Origin: an uncultured Eubacteriales bacterium
Lineage (GTDB): Bacteria; Bacillota; Clostridia; Oscillospirales; Oscillospiraceae
Reading direction: 5' to 3'
Length of the DNA: 64,000 bases
Assembly: GCA_900317905.1 (NCBI GenBank)
Contig: ONIN01000011.1
Location: forward strand, 85,399-149,398
Position 1 is the stretch's first letter. Every line of letters starts with the position of its first letter. This document shows, piece by piece, positions 1 through 7,869 of this stretch. The notes under the pieces were generated by a model. It ran no database searches, had not been told where the DNA came from, and worked only from the letters and a program-made list of their open reading frames with translations. The position numbers and the translations under genes are program-made.

Positions 1-1
1 G

Positions 2-124
2 CTGGTGACCCACAACGCCGCCATCGGGGACATGTCCGACCGGGTGATCCACCTGCGGGACGGCGCCATCGTGAGAGACGAGCAGCACGCCTACCGGGTC
101 CACGCTGCGGATCTCAACTGGTGA
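2..124 (+). CDS. ABC transporter ATP-binding protein, C-terminal end (partial)
   Basis: Only the last 40 codons are in the window; the gene begins upstream. The fragment opens with LVTHN, the H-loop (switch) His of ABC ATPases, followed by the usual tail in which a strand ending in HLRDGAIV precedes the C-terminus. It lies 13 bases before an FtsX-type permease and is almost certainly that permease's ATPase partner (LolD/MacB type). Family assignment rests on this short tail plus context. Confidence 0.8.
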   Translation: MVTHNAAIGDMSDRVIHLRDGAIVRDEQHAYRVHAADLNW

Positions 125-137
125 GGAGGGGAACACC

Positions 138-2375
138 ATGAAAAATCCCCTGCGCAAGCGCTGGCTGCGCGATTTGAAAAACGAGCTGGGCAAATACATC
201 GCCCTGTTTCTGTTCCTGTTTTTGACCATCGCCTTCGTCGCGGGCTTCCTGGTGGCGGACAACAGCATGAAGGTGATCTACGCCAACAGCTTTTCCGACT
301 ACGACATCGAAAACGGCCACTTCACCACCGACCGGGCGCTGACGGACGAGGAACTGGCTTCTCTGGAGAAAAACCTCGACCTCTCCATTTATCCGCTGAC
401 CTACATCGACCGGGTCATGGAAAACGAGCATACCGTCCGGTTCTTCCAACCCCGTGACCCGGTGAACCGGGTGGATCTGCTTTCCGGCAGCCTGCCCGCC
501 GCGGCGGATGAGATCGTCATCGACCGGCTCTACGCCGAGAACAACGACCTCTCCATCGGCGACACCCTGACGGTCTCCGATTTGACCTTCCGGATCACCG
601 GCTTCGTGGCCCTGTCGGATTACAGCACTCTCTACAAGAGCAACAACGACATGCTCTTCGACGCCAACAAGTTCACCGTCTCCATCGTGACGCGGTCGGC
701 CTTCGACAGCCTCGGCACCGTGGGCCTGCACCACTGCTACGCCTGGCTGAACGACGATGACACGCTCTCGGATTCCGGGCAGCTGCGCTTATCGGAGCGG
801 CTGATGTACCGGATCTACCAGCTGGACGCCCTGGAGGAGTTCATCCCCAGGCAGCAGAACCAAGCCATCAACTTCGCCGGGCATGACATGGGCAGCGACT
901 ATGTGATGATGCAGACGCTGCTGTACATCATCATGGTGATCCTGGCCTTTATCTTCGCCATCACCGCCAGAAGCACCATCGAGCAGGAGTCCGGCACTGT
1001 GGGAACCCTGAGAGCTTCCGGCTATACCCGAAAAGAGCTTCTGATCCATTACCTCACGCTTCCCATGCTGGTGACGCTGCTGGCGGCGATCTGCGGCAAC
1101 ATCGTGGGCTACGGGCTGTTCAAATCCGTGCCGGTGATGATGTACCGCCACAGCTATTCGCTGACCCACTATGAGACCCTCTGGAACGGCAAGGCCTTCT
1201 GGCAGACCACGGTGATCCCGCTGGTTTTGATCTTCGTGGTGAACGTGGTGGTACTCTGGACGACCTTGAAGCTGCCGCCGCTGCAGTTTCTCCGTCATGA
1301 GCTCCGGTTCCACAAGAAAACGAAGGTCATCAAGCTGAAAAGCGGCAGCTTCCTCAGTCGCTTCCGCACCCGCGTGATTTTGCAGAACACCTCCGCCTAT
1401 CTGACGCTGTCTCTGGGCATTCTCTTTGCCAGCGTGCTGCTGATGTTCGGCATGATGTTCTCGCCGCTGCTGACCCATTTTAAAGAGGACGTGGTCAGCA
1501 CCCAGATCGCGGACTATCAGTACGTCCTGAAGTCGCGGCAGGAGACCGCCGTCTCCGGCGCGGAGAAATACAGCCTCATGTCACTGCAGAACCCGAAGCA
1601 CGAGGATGTGATGGTCTACGGCATTCAGGAAAACTCCGCCTATCTCCCGAACCTCTCCGGGGACGAGGCCGTCATCTCCGACGGCTATCTGGACAAATAT
1701 GGTCTGCAGGTGGGGGACACCATCACCCTCCATCAGAAGTTCCACGCCAGCGAGACCTACGACTTCAAGATCGTCGGCAGCTATCACTATCCCGCCTCCA
1801 TGTGCGTGTTCCTGTCTCAGGCGCGGTTCAGCGAGATCTTCGATCTGGACGAGGGCTTCTTCAACGGATATTTCTCCAACGAGAAGCTCACGGACATCGA
1901 CGCCGAGCAGGTGGCGACCGTCATCACCCAGGCGGATCAGACCGTCATGGCCGACCAGCTGGAGGACTCCATGGGCAGGATGTTCCCGCTGTTCTCGGGC
2001 TTCAGCATGGCGATCTACCTGCTGATGATGTACCTTCTGACCAAAATGATTATCGACCGGAACGCAGAGACCATCTCCATGCTGAAGATCCTGGGCTACA
2101 CCAACGAGGAGGCGGCGCGAATCTTCACCCGGGCCACCCTGGCGGTGGTGGTCATCGCGCTGCTGGTGTCGCTGCCCATCAGCTATTATCTGATCAAGCT
2201 CATCTATTACGCCATGATGCAGGAGTATCCCGGCTGGCTGACCTTCTGGCTGGCGCCGTGGATCATGCCGGCCATGTTTGCCATGGGTCTCGGCTGCTAT
2301 CTGATCGTCAGCGCCCTGCAGCTGAAAAACGTGCGGCGCATCCCCATGGCGTCGGCCCTGAGAGGGCAGGAGTGA
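138..2375 (+). CDS. FtsX-like ABC transporter permease
   Basis: A 745-residue permease. It has an N-terminal membrane helix (about residues 18-40), an extracytoplasmic region, a three-helix FtsX core at about 255-380, a second extracytoplasmic region, and a second FtsX core near 620-740. This duplicated layout is typical of Gram-positive MacB/BceB-like exporters that work on lipids, peptides or antibiotics at the membrane surface. A GAGGAGGGG ribosome site precedes the ATG. The ATPase gene ends 13 bases upstream and an AraC-type regulator follows within 6 bases, so the three form one operon. The substrate cannot be read from the sequence. Confidence 0.9.
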   Translation: MKNPLRKRWLRDLKNELGKYIALFLFLFLTIAFVAGFLVADNSMKVIYANSFSDYDIENGHFTTDRALTDEELASLEKNLDLSIYPLTYIDRVMENEHTVRFFQPRDPVNRVDLLSGSLPAAADEIVIDRLYAENNDLSIGDTLTVSDLTFRITGFVALSDYSTLYKSNNDMLFDANKFTVSIVTRSAFDSLGTVGLHHCYAWLNDDDTLSDSGQLRLSERLMYRIYQLDALEEFIPRQQNQAINFAGHDMGSDYVMMQTLLYIIMVILAFIFAITARSTIEQESGTVGTLRASGYTRKELLIHYLTLPMLVTLLAAICGNIVGYGLFKSVPVMMYRHSYSLTHYETLWNGKAFWQTTVIPLVLIFVVNVVVLWTTLKLPPLQFLRHELRFHKKTKVIKLKSGSFLSRFRTRVILQNTSAYLTLSLGILFASVLLMFGMMFSPLLTHFKEDVVSTQIADYQYVLKSRQETAVSGAEKYSLMSLQNPKHEDVMVYGIQENSAYLPNLSGDEAVISDGYLDKYGLQVGDTITLHQKFHASETYDFKIVGSYHYPASMCVFLSQARFSEIFDLDEGFFNGYFSNEKLTDIDAEQVATVITQADQTVMADQLEDSMGRMFPLFSGFSMAIYLLMMYLLTKMIIDRNAETISMLKILGYTNEEAARIFTRATLAVVVIALLVSLPISYYLIKLIYYAMMQEYPGWLTFWLAPWIMPAMFAMGLGCYLIVSALQLKNVRRIPMASALRGQE

Positions 2376-2380
2376 TCAAC

Positions 2381-3259
2381 ATGAACGAAAGCTATCCCAA
2401 AGGCCTCACGGTCACGGGCTATGACGTGTTCCCGGGCATCCGGCTGCTGTACATCGAGGCACAGGGCTGCCCGGAGGCCATCCGGCGACCGGAGATCGGC
2501 GACGTGCTGGAGATCGAGCACTGCCGGCAGGGGAGAGCGGAAGGCCAGCTGCAGGATGCCTTCTACTATCTCTCCGACGGGGATCTGGCTATCGCCCGGC
2601 GCAGCGGCTTTTCGGAGACTGTCCGTTTCCCCGAGGGGCGCTATCAGGGGGTCACCGTCCGCATCGATCTGGAGAAGGCCCCCGGCTGCCTCAGCTGCAT
2701 TCTGGAGGACGTCTGCGTCCAGCCGAAGCAGCTCTGCGAGAAATTCTGCGGCGACGGCAGGGCCTTCATCGCCCGGTCCAACGCCTCCATGGAGCACATT
2801 TTCTCGGAGCTGTACAGCGTCCCCGAGGCCATCCGCCTGGGCTACTGCAAGGTGAAGGTGCTGGAGCTGCTGCTGTTTTTAAGCGGCATGGACTACACCG
2901 CCGATGCTCTGCCTCAGAGAAGGCTGAGTCCCGGTCAGGCGGCCCTGGCGAAAGAGGTCTGCGCCTACTTAAACGCCCACATGGAGTCCAGAGTGACCCT
3001 CGCCATGCTCTCGGAGCAATTTCACTGTTCCGGCACCCTGATCAAAAGCAGCTTCAAGAACGTCTACGGCCGGTCCCTCTATGCCTACACCCGAGCCCAG
3101 AAAATGCGCACCGCCGCCGAGCTCCTGCGCACCACCGACCAGACCATTCTGGAGATCGCCGGCCGCTTCGGCTATGACAACGCCAGCAAATTCGCCGGCG
3201 CCTTCCGGGACGTCATCGGCATCACCCCCAATGAGTACCGGCAAAATCTCACCGCCTGA
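2381..3259 (+). CDS. AraC family transcriptional regulator
   Basis: A 292-residue protein. The C-terminal hundred residues hold the two helix-turn-helix motifs of the AraC/XylS family, including the second-helix signature around ILEIAGRFGYDNASKFAGAF and the closing GITPNEYR. The N-terminal half is an unidentified ligand or effector domain. The ATG chosen has AGGGCAGGAG just upstream, overlapping the end of the permease gene; a longer frame into the permease is a shadow. The position directly behind an ABC exporter suggests it controls that operon, perhaps in response to the exported compound. A strong hairpin terminator closes the unit. Confidence 0.9.
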   Translation: MNESYPKGLTVTGYDVFPGIRLLYIEAQGCPEAIRRPEIGDVLEIEHCRQGRAEGQLQDAFYYLSDGDLAIARRSGFSETVRFPEGRYQGVTVRIDLEKAPGCLSCILEDVCVQPKQLCEKFCGDGRAFIARSNASMEHIFSELYSVPEAIRLGYCKVKVLELLLFLSGMDYTADALPQRRLSPGQAALAKEVCAYLNAHMESRVTLAMLSEQFHCSGTLIKSSFKNVYGRSLYAYTRAQKMRTAAELLRTTDQTILEIAGRFGYDNASKFAGAFRDVIGITPNEYRQNLTA

Positions 3260-3287
3260 AGCCAATTAATCCATAAAAACAATTAAC

Positions 3288-3332
3288 AGCTGACCCGTTA
3301 TCCGGCGGGTCAGCTTTCTTTTTCGTTTTTTA
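3288..3332 (+). terminator. Rho-independent terminator after the AraC gene
   Basis: Ten-base stem AGCTGACCCG (3288-3297) pairs perfectly with CGGGTCAGCT (3306-3315) across an 8-base loop, followed by a T-rich run to about 3332. Confidence 0.9.
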
Positions 3333-3438
3333 TCTGACAAAAATCCCCAAAATTTTGTGTAAAGTGCAATAAAAATAATAATGTTCATTATTTCCTTTGA
3401 ACGAATTGTGAGAAAATGAATAAATTGTGAATGAAGTC

Positions 3439-3467
3439 TTGAAAAATACTAAATGAAGTAATAAAAT
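3439..3467 (+). promoter_or_regulatory. Candidate sigma-A promoter for the NSS symporter
   Basis: TTGAAA (3439-3444) and TAAAAT (3462-3467) are 17 bases apart in an AT-rich stretch. The 70-base leader to the symporter gene contains a CAGACG/CGTCTG inverted pair near 3482-3511, possibly a regulatory hairpin. Confidence 0.5.
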
Positions 3468-3540
3468 AAATTCATTAAATCAGACGCCTGAATGCGGTAA
3501 TCGACGTCTGAAATGTCTCAGGAAAAATGGAGGAATTGCA

Positions 3541-5166
3541 ATGGATCAACAAGTTCATACCAACGATCGTGGTTCATTCGGCTCGAACATCGGCTTCCTG
3601 CTGTCTGCCATCGGCAGCGCGGTCGGCCTCGGCAACATCTGGGGCTTCCCGTATAAGATGGGCAAATGCGGCGGCTTTACGTTCCTGCTGATCTATCTGG
3701 CTCTGGCAGTCTTTGTCGGCTTCGCCATCATGATGGGCGAGCTGGCGCTGGGCCGCAAGACCGGCTTCGGCCCGGTCAACGCCTACAAGGCCATCTCCAA
3801 GAAGTTCAAGTGGGTCGGCTGGCTTGCAGTCGCGGGCGGCTTCTTCGTCCTGACCTTCTACATGGTCCTCGGCGGCTACTGCATCTACTACGTCGTCATC
3901 AACCTGATCGGTATCTTCAGCGGCATGCCCGACAGCTCCAGCTTCGGCGCCATGATCACGAATCCCGGTCTGAGCATCGGCGTCACGGCGGTGTTCTTCC
4001 TGATTTGCTGGGCCATCAACCGCGGCGGCGTCGCCGGCGGCATTGAGAAGTTCAACAACATCGGCATGCCCGCCCTGTTCGTGATGCTGATCATCGTCAT
4101 CATCCGCGCTCTGACCATGCCTCACGCGGTCGAGGGTCTGAAGTTCATGTTCGTCCCCGGCTATGCCACCAAGATGACCGAGTTCGGCCAGTTCGTCGAG
4201 TCTACTCCCGGCATCCTGGCCATCCTCGCCACCGCCGGCGGCCAGATGTTCTTCTCCCTGTCCCTCGGCATGAGCGCCATGATCACCTATGGCTCTTACC
4301 TGGATAAGAAGGCGAACCTGCCCAAGAACTCCGCCATCATCGTCTTCGCCGATACCTTCATCGCCATGCTGGCCGGCGTCGCCGTCATCCCGGCGGCCGT
4401 TGCCAACGGCATCGCCCAGGGTCTCACCGTGGACCAGATCAAGCTCAACGGCCCCGGCCTGCTGTTCTCGACTCTGCAGGACGTGTTCCACAACATGGGC
4501 GCCATCGGCGGTATCTTCGGTGTCATCTTCTATGTCCTGGTTCTGATCGCGGCCATCAGCTCCGCCATCTCCGTCATCGAGGGCGTTGCGGTCACCTTCA
4601 TCGACCGCGCTTCCGCCAAGGGCAAGGAGCCCAGCCGTACCCGCGCCATCACGCTCACCTGCGTGATCCTGGCTGCGTTCTCCATCCTCGTTGCTGCCGA
4701 CGGTCTCGGCTCCAACGGCATCGCCCCCTGGCAGTTCTTCAAGATGGGTGAGGAATCCATCCGCAACTGGAACGACTGCTGGCTCGACTTCTTCGACCTG
4801 GTTGCTGAGGGTATCCTCATGCCGCTGGGCGCCATGCTCATGGCCTGCATGATGGGCTGGGAGCTCAAGCCGAAGTTCATGGAGGACGAGATCAAGCAGG
4901 GCTCCGGCGGCGGCGCAATGGGCTTCTGGGGCTTCTGCATCAAGTTCATCTGCCCGTCGGTCTCGGCTGGTTCTAAGCCATCGAGTTTCCGCGTACTTCG
5001 GTGCGCACCTGAATATGTGCAAATGGGCGATCCATCCCCCATTTCCATATCCCAATGCAAACACGGCTGTAACCGCCAGCCGTGTTTGTTTTTTGATTTG
5101 AAAGCTTGCTTTCAAATAAAAAAACACTTCGAAAAGCTTTTTTGGCGCAAGCACGACTTGCGATAG
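3541..5166 (+). CDS. Sodium:neurotransmitter symporter (NSS) family transporter, C-terminus disturbed
   Basis: The first 470 or so residues are a bacterial NSS (LeuT-fold) sodium-coupled amino-acid transporter. The helix-1 signature IGSAVGLGNIWGFPY is near residues 17-31 and there are about eleven membrane helices. As written the frame runs to 541 residues, but everything after KFICP (near 4955) looks non-membrane and crosses a rho-independent terminator. In the +1 frame the DNA reads GLGWF then a stop at 4974-4976, so a one-base loss has probably fused about 63 meaningless residues onto a protein that ended near residue 478. A GGAGG ribosome site sits before the ATG. The transporter body looks intact. 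The substrate is unknown, probably an amino acid. Confidence 0.85.
   Translation: MDQQVHTNDRGSFGSNIGFLLSAIGSAVGLGNIWGFPYKMGKCGGFTFLLIYLALAVFVGFAIMMGELALGRKTGFGPVNAYKAISKKFKWVGWLAVAGGFFVLTFYMVLGGYCIYYVVINLIGIFSGMPDSSSFGAMITNPGLSIGVTAVFFLICWAINRGGVAGGIEKFNNIGMPALFVMLIIVIIRALTMPHAVEGLKFMFVPGYATKMTEFGQFVESTPGILAILATAGGQMFFSLSLGMSAMITYGSYLDKKANLPKNSAIIVFADTFIAMLAGVAVIPAAVANGIAQGLTVDQIKLNGPGLLFSTLQDVFHNMGAIGGIFGVIFYVLVLIAAISSAISVIEGVAVTFIDRASAKGKEPSRTRAITLTCVILAAFSILVAADGLGSNGIAPWQFFKMGEESIRNWNDCWLDFFDLVAEGILMPLGAMLMACMMGWELKPKFMEDEIKQGSGGGAMGFWGFCIKFICPSVSAGSKPSSFRVLRCAPEYVQMGDPSPISISQCKHGCNRQPCLFFDLKACFQIKKHFEKLFWRKHDLR
5059..5095 (+). terminator. Rho-independent terminator of the NSS gene
   Basis: AAACACGGCT (5059-5068) pairs with AGCCGTGTTT (5078-5087), then a T run. 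It lies inside the over-extended symporter frame, supporting an original stop upstream. Confidence 0.85.
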
Positions 5167-5230
5167 AAAAAATCTTTTCTCCGTGTGCGGTATTTTGCAC
5201 GCCGAAGCAAGCTCCGGCGGCAAAATGTAA
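5096..5230. repeat. Hairpin-dense intergenic segment
   Basis: Successive palindromes fill the space between two convergent genes: ATTTGAAAG/CTTTCAAAT (5096-5117), CGCAAG/CTTGCG (about 5135-5152), and ATTTTGC/GCAAAAT enclosing CGCCG/CGGCG (about 5191-5227). No coding potential is evident. The style resembles the cloverleaf palindromes at 41783-41959. Confidence 0.5.
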
Positions 5231-5262
5231 ACACCCGACGGCTTGCCGTCGGGTGTTGTTTC
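5231..5262 (-). terminator. Hairpin at the convergent end of the K+ channel gene
   Basis: Perfect 11-base stem ACACCCGACGG (5231-5241) and CCGTCGGGTGT (5246-5256) with a CTTG loop, immediately after the channel stop codon. The T tract is better on the plus strand, so it may work in both directions. Confidence 0.6.
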
Positions 5263-5265
5263 TAT

Positions 5266-6477
5266 TCAGAGCTCAATCGTCTCGGCTCCGTTGATATGGC
5301 TCTTGGAATAGAGCAGCACGCGGTCGCCTTCTCTTAAGATCAGGTTGCCTTTGGGAACCAGCATGGTGCCGCCTCTGCGGACCATGACGATGATGGTCTG
5401 TCGGGAGATGTCCAGATCCCGGATGCGCTGACCGTTCCAGGGGCTGTGCCGGCGGAGCGCCACTTCCTTGAGCTCGATGTGCCAGTCGTCCTCGAAGAAC
5501 TCCGCTCCCATGACCACGGTGTCGTTGTCCAGCAGCATCACGTCGCCTCTGGGGATGACCACCTCGTGGCCCCTCTGGATCACCGCGATGATCATGCCGT
5601 GGGGGAGCTCCAGATCCCGGATGTACTTCCCGGTCCAGGGATCGTTTTTGTGCAGATGTACCTTGATGAAGTGCATGTTGTATTCCCCGGCCTGCTCGCT
5701 GAGCCGCTTCATCCTGGTGTCCTGCTCCACGAAGCCGGCGGACATGATACCGGTGGGGATGGCGACCATGCCCACGCCGAGGAAGGTGATCACGATGCCG
5801 AGGAACTTGCCCAGCGGCGTGACGGGGTAAATGTCGCCGTAGCCCACGGTCAGCAGGGTGGAGGCGGACCACCAGATGCCCGAGAAGGCGTTTTTGAACA
5901 CCTCCGGCTGGGCCTCATGCTCCAGAGAGTACATGCACAGGCTGGAGGCCAGCATCAGCACCAGAATGATGCACACCGAGGAGACCAGCTGGTTCTTCTT
6001 GCTGGTGATGACGTTGGTGATGACGCTGAGGGAGTCGTAATAGGCGTTGATGCGGAAAAGCCGGAAGATCCGGATCACGCGCACCAGACGGAAGGCCGCC
6101 GCGCCAGCGGGGAAGAAGAATGGCAGATATACCGGCAGGAAGCTCAGCAGGTCGATGACGCCGCCGAAGCTGATGATGTACTTCCAGGTCGCCTTGCCCC
6201 GGCTGAGCCCCCGATAGCGGAAGTCCGCCGTCACGAGACGGAGGATATAGTCCACCGCGAAGGCAGCCACCGTGACCATCTCAATCCAGCTGAACAGCGT
6301 GCCGTATTTCGCCTCGGCCCCGTCGAAGGTAGACAGCACCGTGGCCGCCAGGTTCAGCAGGATCGTCAGCGTATAAAACAGATCGTATGCCCGGCTCAGA
6401 CGGTCATCGGCGGCGCCGATCTCCACGATCTCAAACAGCCGCAGCCGCCTTTCATGGGCAGGATTCAAGGTTGCCAT
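5266..6477 (-). CDS. Voltage-gated-type potassium channel with tandem TrkA-C domains
   Basis: A 403-residue ion channel. Six membrane helices include an Arg-rich S4-like helix (RLVRVIRIFRLFR), and the pore loop carries the K+ filter TVGYGD near residue 210. The C-terminal 150 residues form two TrkA-C/RCK-C-like ligand-binding domains, each with the HLHKNDPWTGKYIRDL-type motif. It should be a gated K+ channel whose cytoplasmic domains sense a small ligand. I chose the ATG at 6477 because GAGGAACGA lies at correct spacing; an in-frame TTG 21 bases earlier has no ribosome site. A near-perfect palindrome overlaps the promoter region (see 6503-6527). Confidence 0.9.
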   Translation of the reverse strand: MATLNPAHERRLRLFEIVEIGAADDRLSRAYDLFYTLTILLNLAATVLSTFDGAEAKYGTLFSWIEMVTVAAFAVDYILRLVTADFRYRGLSRGKATWKYIISFGGVIDLLSFLPVYLPFFFPAGAAAFRLVRVIRIFRLFRINAYYDSLSVITNVITSKKNQLVSSVCIILVLMLASSLCMYSLEHEAQPEVFKNAFSGIWWSASTLLTVGYGDIYPVTPLGKFLGIVITFLGVGMVAIPTGIMSAGFVEQDTRMKRLSEQAGEYNMHFIKVHLHKNDPWTGKYIRDLELPHGMIIAVIQRGHEVVIPRGDVMLLDNDTVVMGAEFFEDDWHIELKEVALRRHSPWNGQRIRDLDISRQTIIVMVRRGGTMLVPKGNLILREGDRVLLYSKSHINGAETIEL

Positions 6478-6502
6478 GTTCGTTCCTCGTTTGGTCAAAA
6501 AT

Positions 6503-6530
6503 AATGACTGCAGATTCTGCGGTCATTATA
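6503..6530 (-). promoter_or_regulatory. Candidate -10 box overlapping a palindromic operator of the channel gene
   Basis: On the minus strand TATAAT (6525-6530) abuts a 12+12 base inverted repeat (6503-6514 and 6516-6527) with one mismatch. Its position just downstream of a -10 element is that of a repressor operator. The -35 is not convincing. Confidence 0.45.
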
Positions 6531-6560
6531 GTATAAAAAATAAGAAAAAGAAAGGTTTTT

Positions 6561-7004
6561 TTACGAAATCACGCACAGGATGATCCCGTAAATGACGCTG
6601 GCCGCCGAGCCGAACACCAGCACCGGCCCCGCGATGGTGAAGATCTTTACCGCGAGGCCCGTCACCCAGCCCTCGGTCTTGAACTCGATGGCAGGAGAGG
6701 CCACGGCGTTGGCAAACCCGGTGATGGGTACCAGCGATCCCGCTCCCGCGAAGTTCGCCAGATCGTCATACCAGCCGAGACCCGTCAGCAGTGCGCTGAG
6801 GAAAATCAGCGAGATGCTGCACCAGGTCGCCGCGTCCTGCTCTGAGGCGCCCATGCGCTGATATAGGATCAATAAAAATTGCCCCAGCAGGCAGATGATC
6901 CCGCCAACCAGAAAGGCTCTGAGCACATCGGCGCCCAGCCTGGATTTCGGGCTCAGCCGCTGCACCAGCTCGTCGTATTCCCGTTTGCTCATATCCATAA
7001 ACAT
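6561..7004 (-). CDS. spoVAC: Stage V sporulation protein AC (SpoVAC)
   Basis: A 147-residue membrane protein of the SpoVAC/SpoVAE family, with the conserved block GSLVPITGFANAVASPAIEF followed by a glycine-rich helix. SpoVA proteins sit in the spore inner membrane and move dipicolinic acid into the forespore and out at germination. Here the gene stands alone; spoVAD and spoVAE are not beside it. Three in-frame ATGs occur in the first five codons, and a GGGAG ribosome site lies in the 3' arm of a hairpin just upstream. This gene is the window's evidence that the organism forms spores. Confidence 0.88.
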   Translation of the reverse strand: MFMDMSKREYDELVQRLSPKSRLGADVLRAFLVGGIICLLGQFLLILYQRMGASEQDAATWCSISLIFLSALLTGLGWYDDLANFAGAGSLVPITGFANAVASPAIEFKTEGWVTGLAVKIFTIAGPVLVFGSAASVIYGIILCVIS

Positions 7005-7006
7005 CA

Positions 7007-7033
7007 GCTCCCGGACTTAGTCTGCCCGGGAGC
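7007..7033 (-). terminator. Hairpin between the acidic-protein gene and spoVAC
   Basis: GCTCCCGG (7007-7014) pairs with CCGGGAGC (7026-7033). Read on the minus strand the 3' arm contains the spoVAC ribosome site, and no T run follows, so it may be a weak terminator or a translation-controlling hairpin. Confidence 0.4.
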
Positions 7034-7040
7034 CGCTTGT

Positions 7041-7448
7041 TTATTCTTCGATGATCAGATGATCGATGCCGTTTTGCTCAAATTCGGAGTAGTATTCCTC
7101 GATCCGCGCCATCAGCTCCGGATCCGTCTCCGGCAGCGTCTCGCCGTCCTCCAGATCCCGCCGCGCCAGCTCCTCGGCCAGAATGTCGAAGAACACCGCG
7201 TCCTCATAATCGGCGATGGCCTCGTGGATGCCGCCGTTTTCGTATGCGGGGGAGGGGAAGACGTGCCCGTACCAGCGGGTGATCAGCGCGCGCATCCCGT
7301 GCTCCGGGCAGAGGGCAAAGAGCTTCTCCTGCATGTTGTCATAGTCCTCAAACCGGTCGTCGCCTCTGGCGGAGTTCAAAACCCAGTTTCCCACATACAC
7401 CAGATCCAGCAGCCGGCGAAATTCCTTTTCGGTCAGTTCAATGTTCAT
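7041..7448 (-). CDS. Conserved hypothetical acidic protein
   Basis: A 135-residue soluble protein rich in Glu and Asp, with no signal peptide or membrane segment and no motif I recognise. GGGAGG lies 8 bases before the chosen ATG, and a longer frame upstream runs into a repeat block. It sits 36 bases ahead of spoVAC on the same strand and may be co-transcribed with it. Nothing in the sequence indicates a function. Confidence 0.7.
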   Translation of the reverse strand: MNIELTEKEFRRLLDLVYVGNWVLNSARGDDRFEDYDNMQEKLFALCPEHGMRALITRWYGHVFPSPAYENGGIHEAIADYEDAVFFDILAEELARRDLEDGETLPETDPELMARIEEYYSEFEQNGIDHLIIEE

Positions 7449-7564
7449 GGGCAAAGCCTCCCAAAACGCCAATGATTGGTTATTATAGCACGCTGGAACC
7501 GAAAAAGCCATAGGAAACTGCGGACTGTTAAACGGTTTTGCACATAATACCACCAGACCCACTT

Positions 7565-7614
7565 GGCTCTCCCTTTGGGAGAGCTGGCGCGAGCTTGCGA
7601 GCGACTGAGAGGGT
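7565..7614 (+). repeat. Palindromic dispersed repeat, copy 1 (GGCTCYCC...GAGGG type)
   Basis: It starts with GGCTCTCCC, TTT, GGGAGAGC hairpin arms and continues through GCGAGCGACTGAGAGGG. The same architecture recurs at 30533-30576, inverted at 30681-30722, and at 35548-35603, which marks it as a repeat family. Confidence 0.75.
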
Positions 7615-7616
7615 AT

Positions 7617-7686
7617 GCCGCCCCTCTGTAGGGCGGGTCGCTTGCGCCCGCCGTATTGTAGGGGACGGCGTCCTCGACGTCCCGGC
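7617..7686. repeat. GC-rich GTAGGG/CCGCC repeat unit
   Basis: Contains GGGCGGGTCGC-TTGC-GCCCGCC hairpin arms and a GTAGGGGACGGCGTCCTCGACG run. I recall similar units scattered in intergenic regions of gut Clostridia. No second copy was found in this window, so the call is tentative. Confidence 0.4.
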
Positions 7687-7740
7687 AGGAAAGCCTGCCG
7701 CGCCTGACAACGTCGGGCGAATCCGCACGATCTCCCCACA

Positions 7741-7780
7741 TGTCATTGCGAACCAGTCCGCAGACTGGTGTGGCAATCCG
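7741..7780. repeat. TGTCATTGCGA...GGCAATCC repeat unit
   Basis: TGTCATTGCGA and TGGCAATCCG flank a perfect inner palindrome ACCAGTC-CGCA-GACTGGT. This form (cattgcga...ggcaatcc) is one I recall as a widespread bacterial intergenic repeat. It is followed by a short T run. Confidence 0.5.
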
Positions 7781-7869
7781 TTTTTCTATAATTATTTGCT
7801 TGCATATATAATATAGAAATGCTAATATTAAAACAACGTTATACCAAAGAATGAGAAGGGAGAATGAAA

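Larger units (their letters stand above)
7449..7869. other. Gene-free stretch with three adjacent dispersed repeats
   Basis: This 420-base gap holds no credible gene. It contains three repeat-like units side by side (7565-7614, 7617-7686, 7741-7780; annotated separately). It then becomes AT-rich, with TATAAT at 7807-7812 as the likely -10 of the CHAP-protein gene but no good -35. Confidence 0.6.

Noticed and set aside
1802-2380. N-terminal extension of the AraC gene into the permease
   Set aside because: Different frame of the permease; the ATG at 2381 has its own ribosome site.
3574-5223. Long minus-strand frame opposite the NSS symporter
   Set aside because: His/Asp/Gln-rich translation typical of an antisense shadow of a GC-rich gene; no ribosome site and it crosses a terminator.
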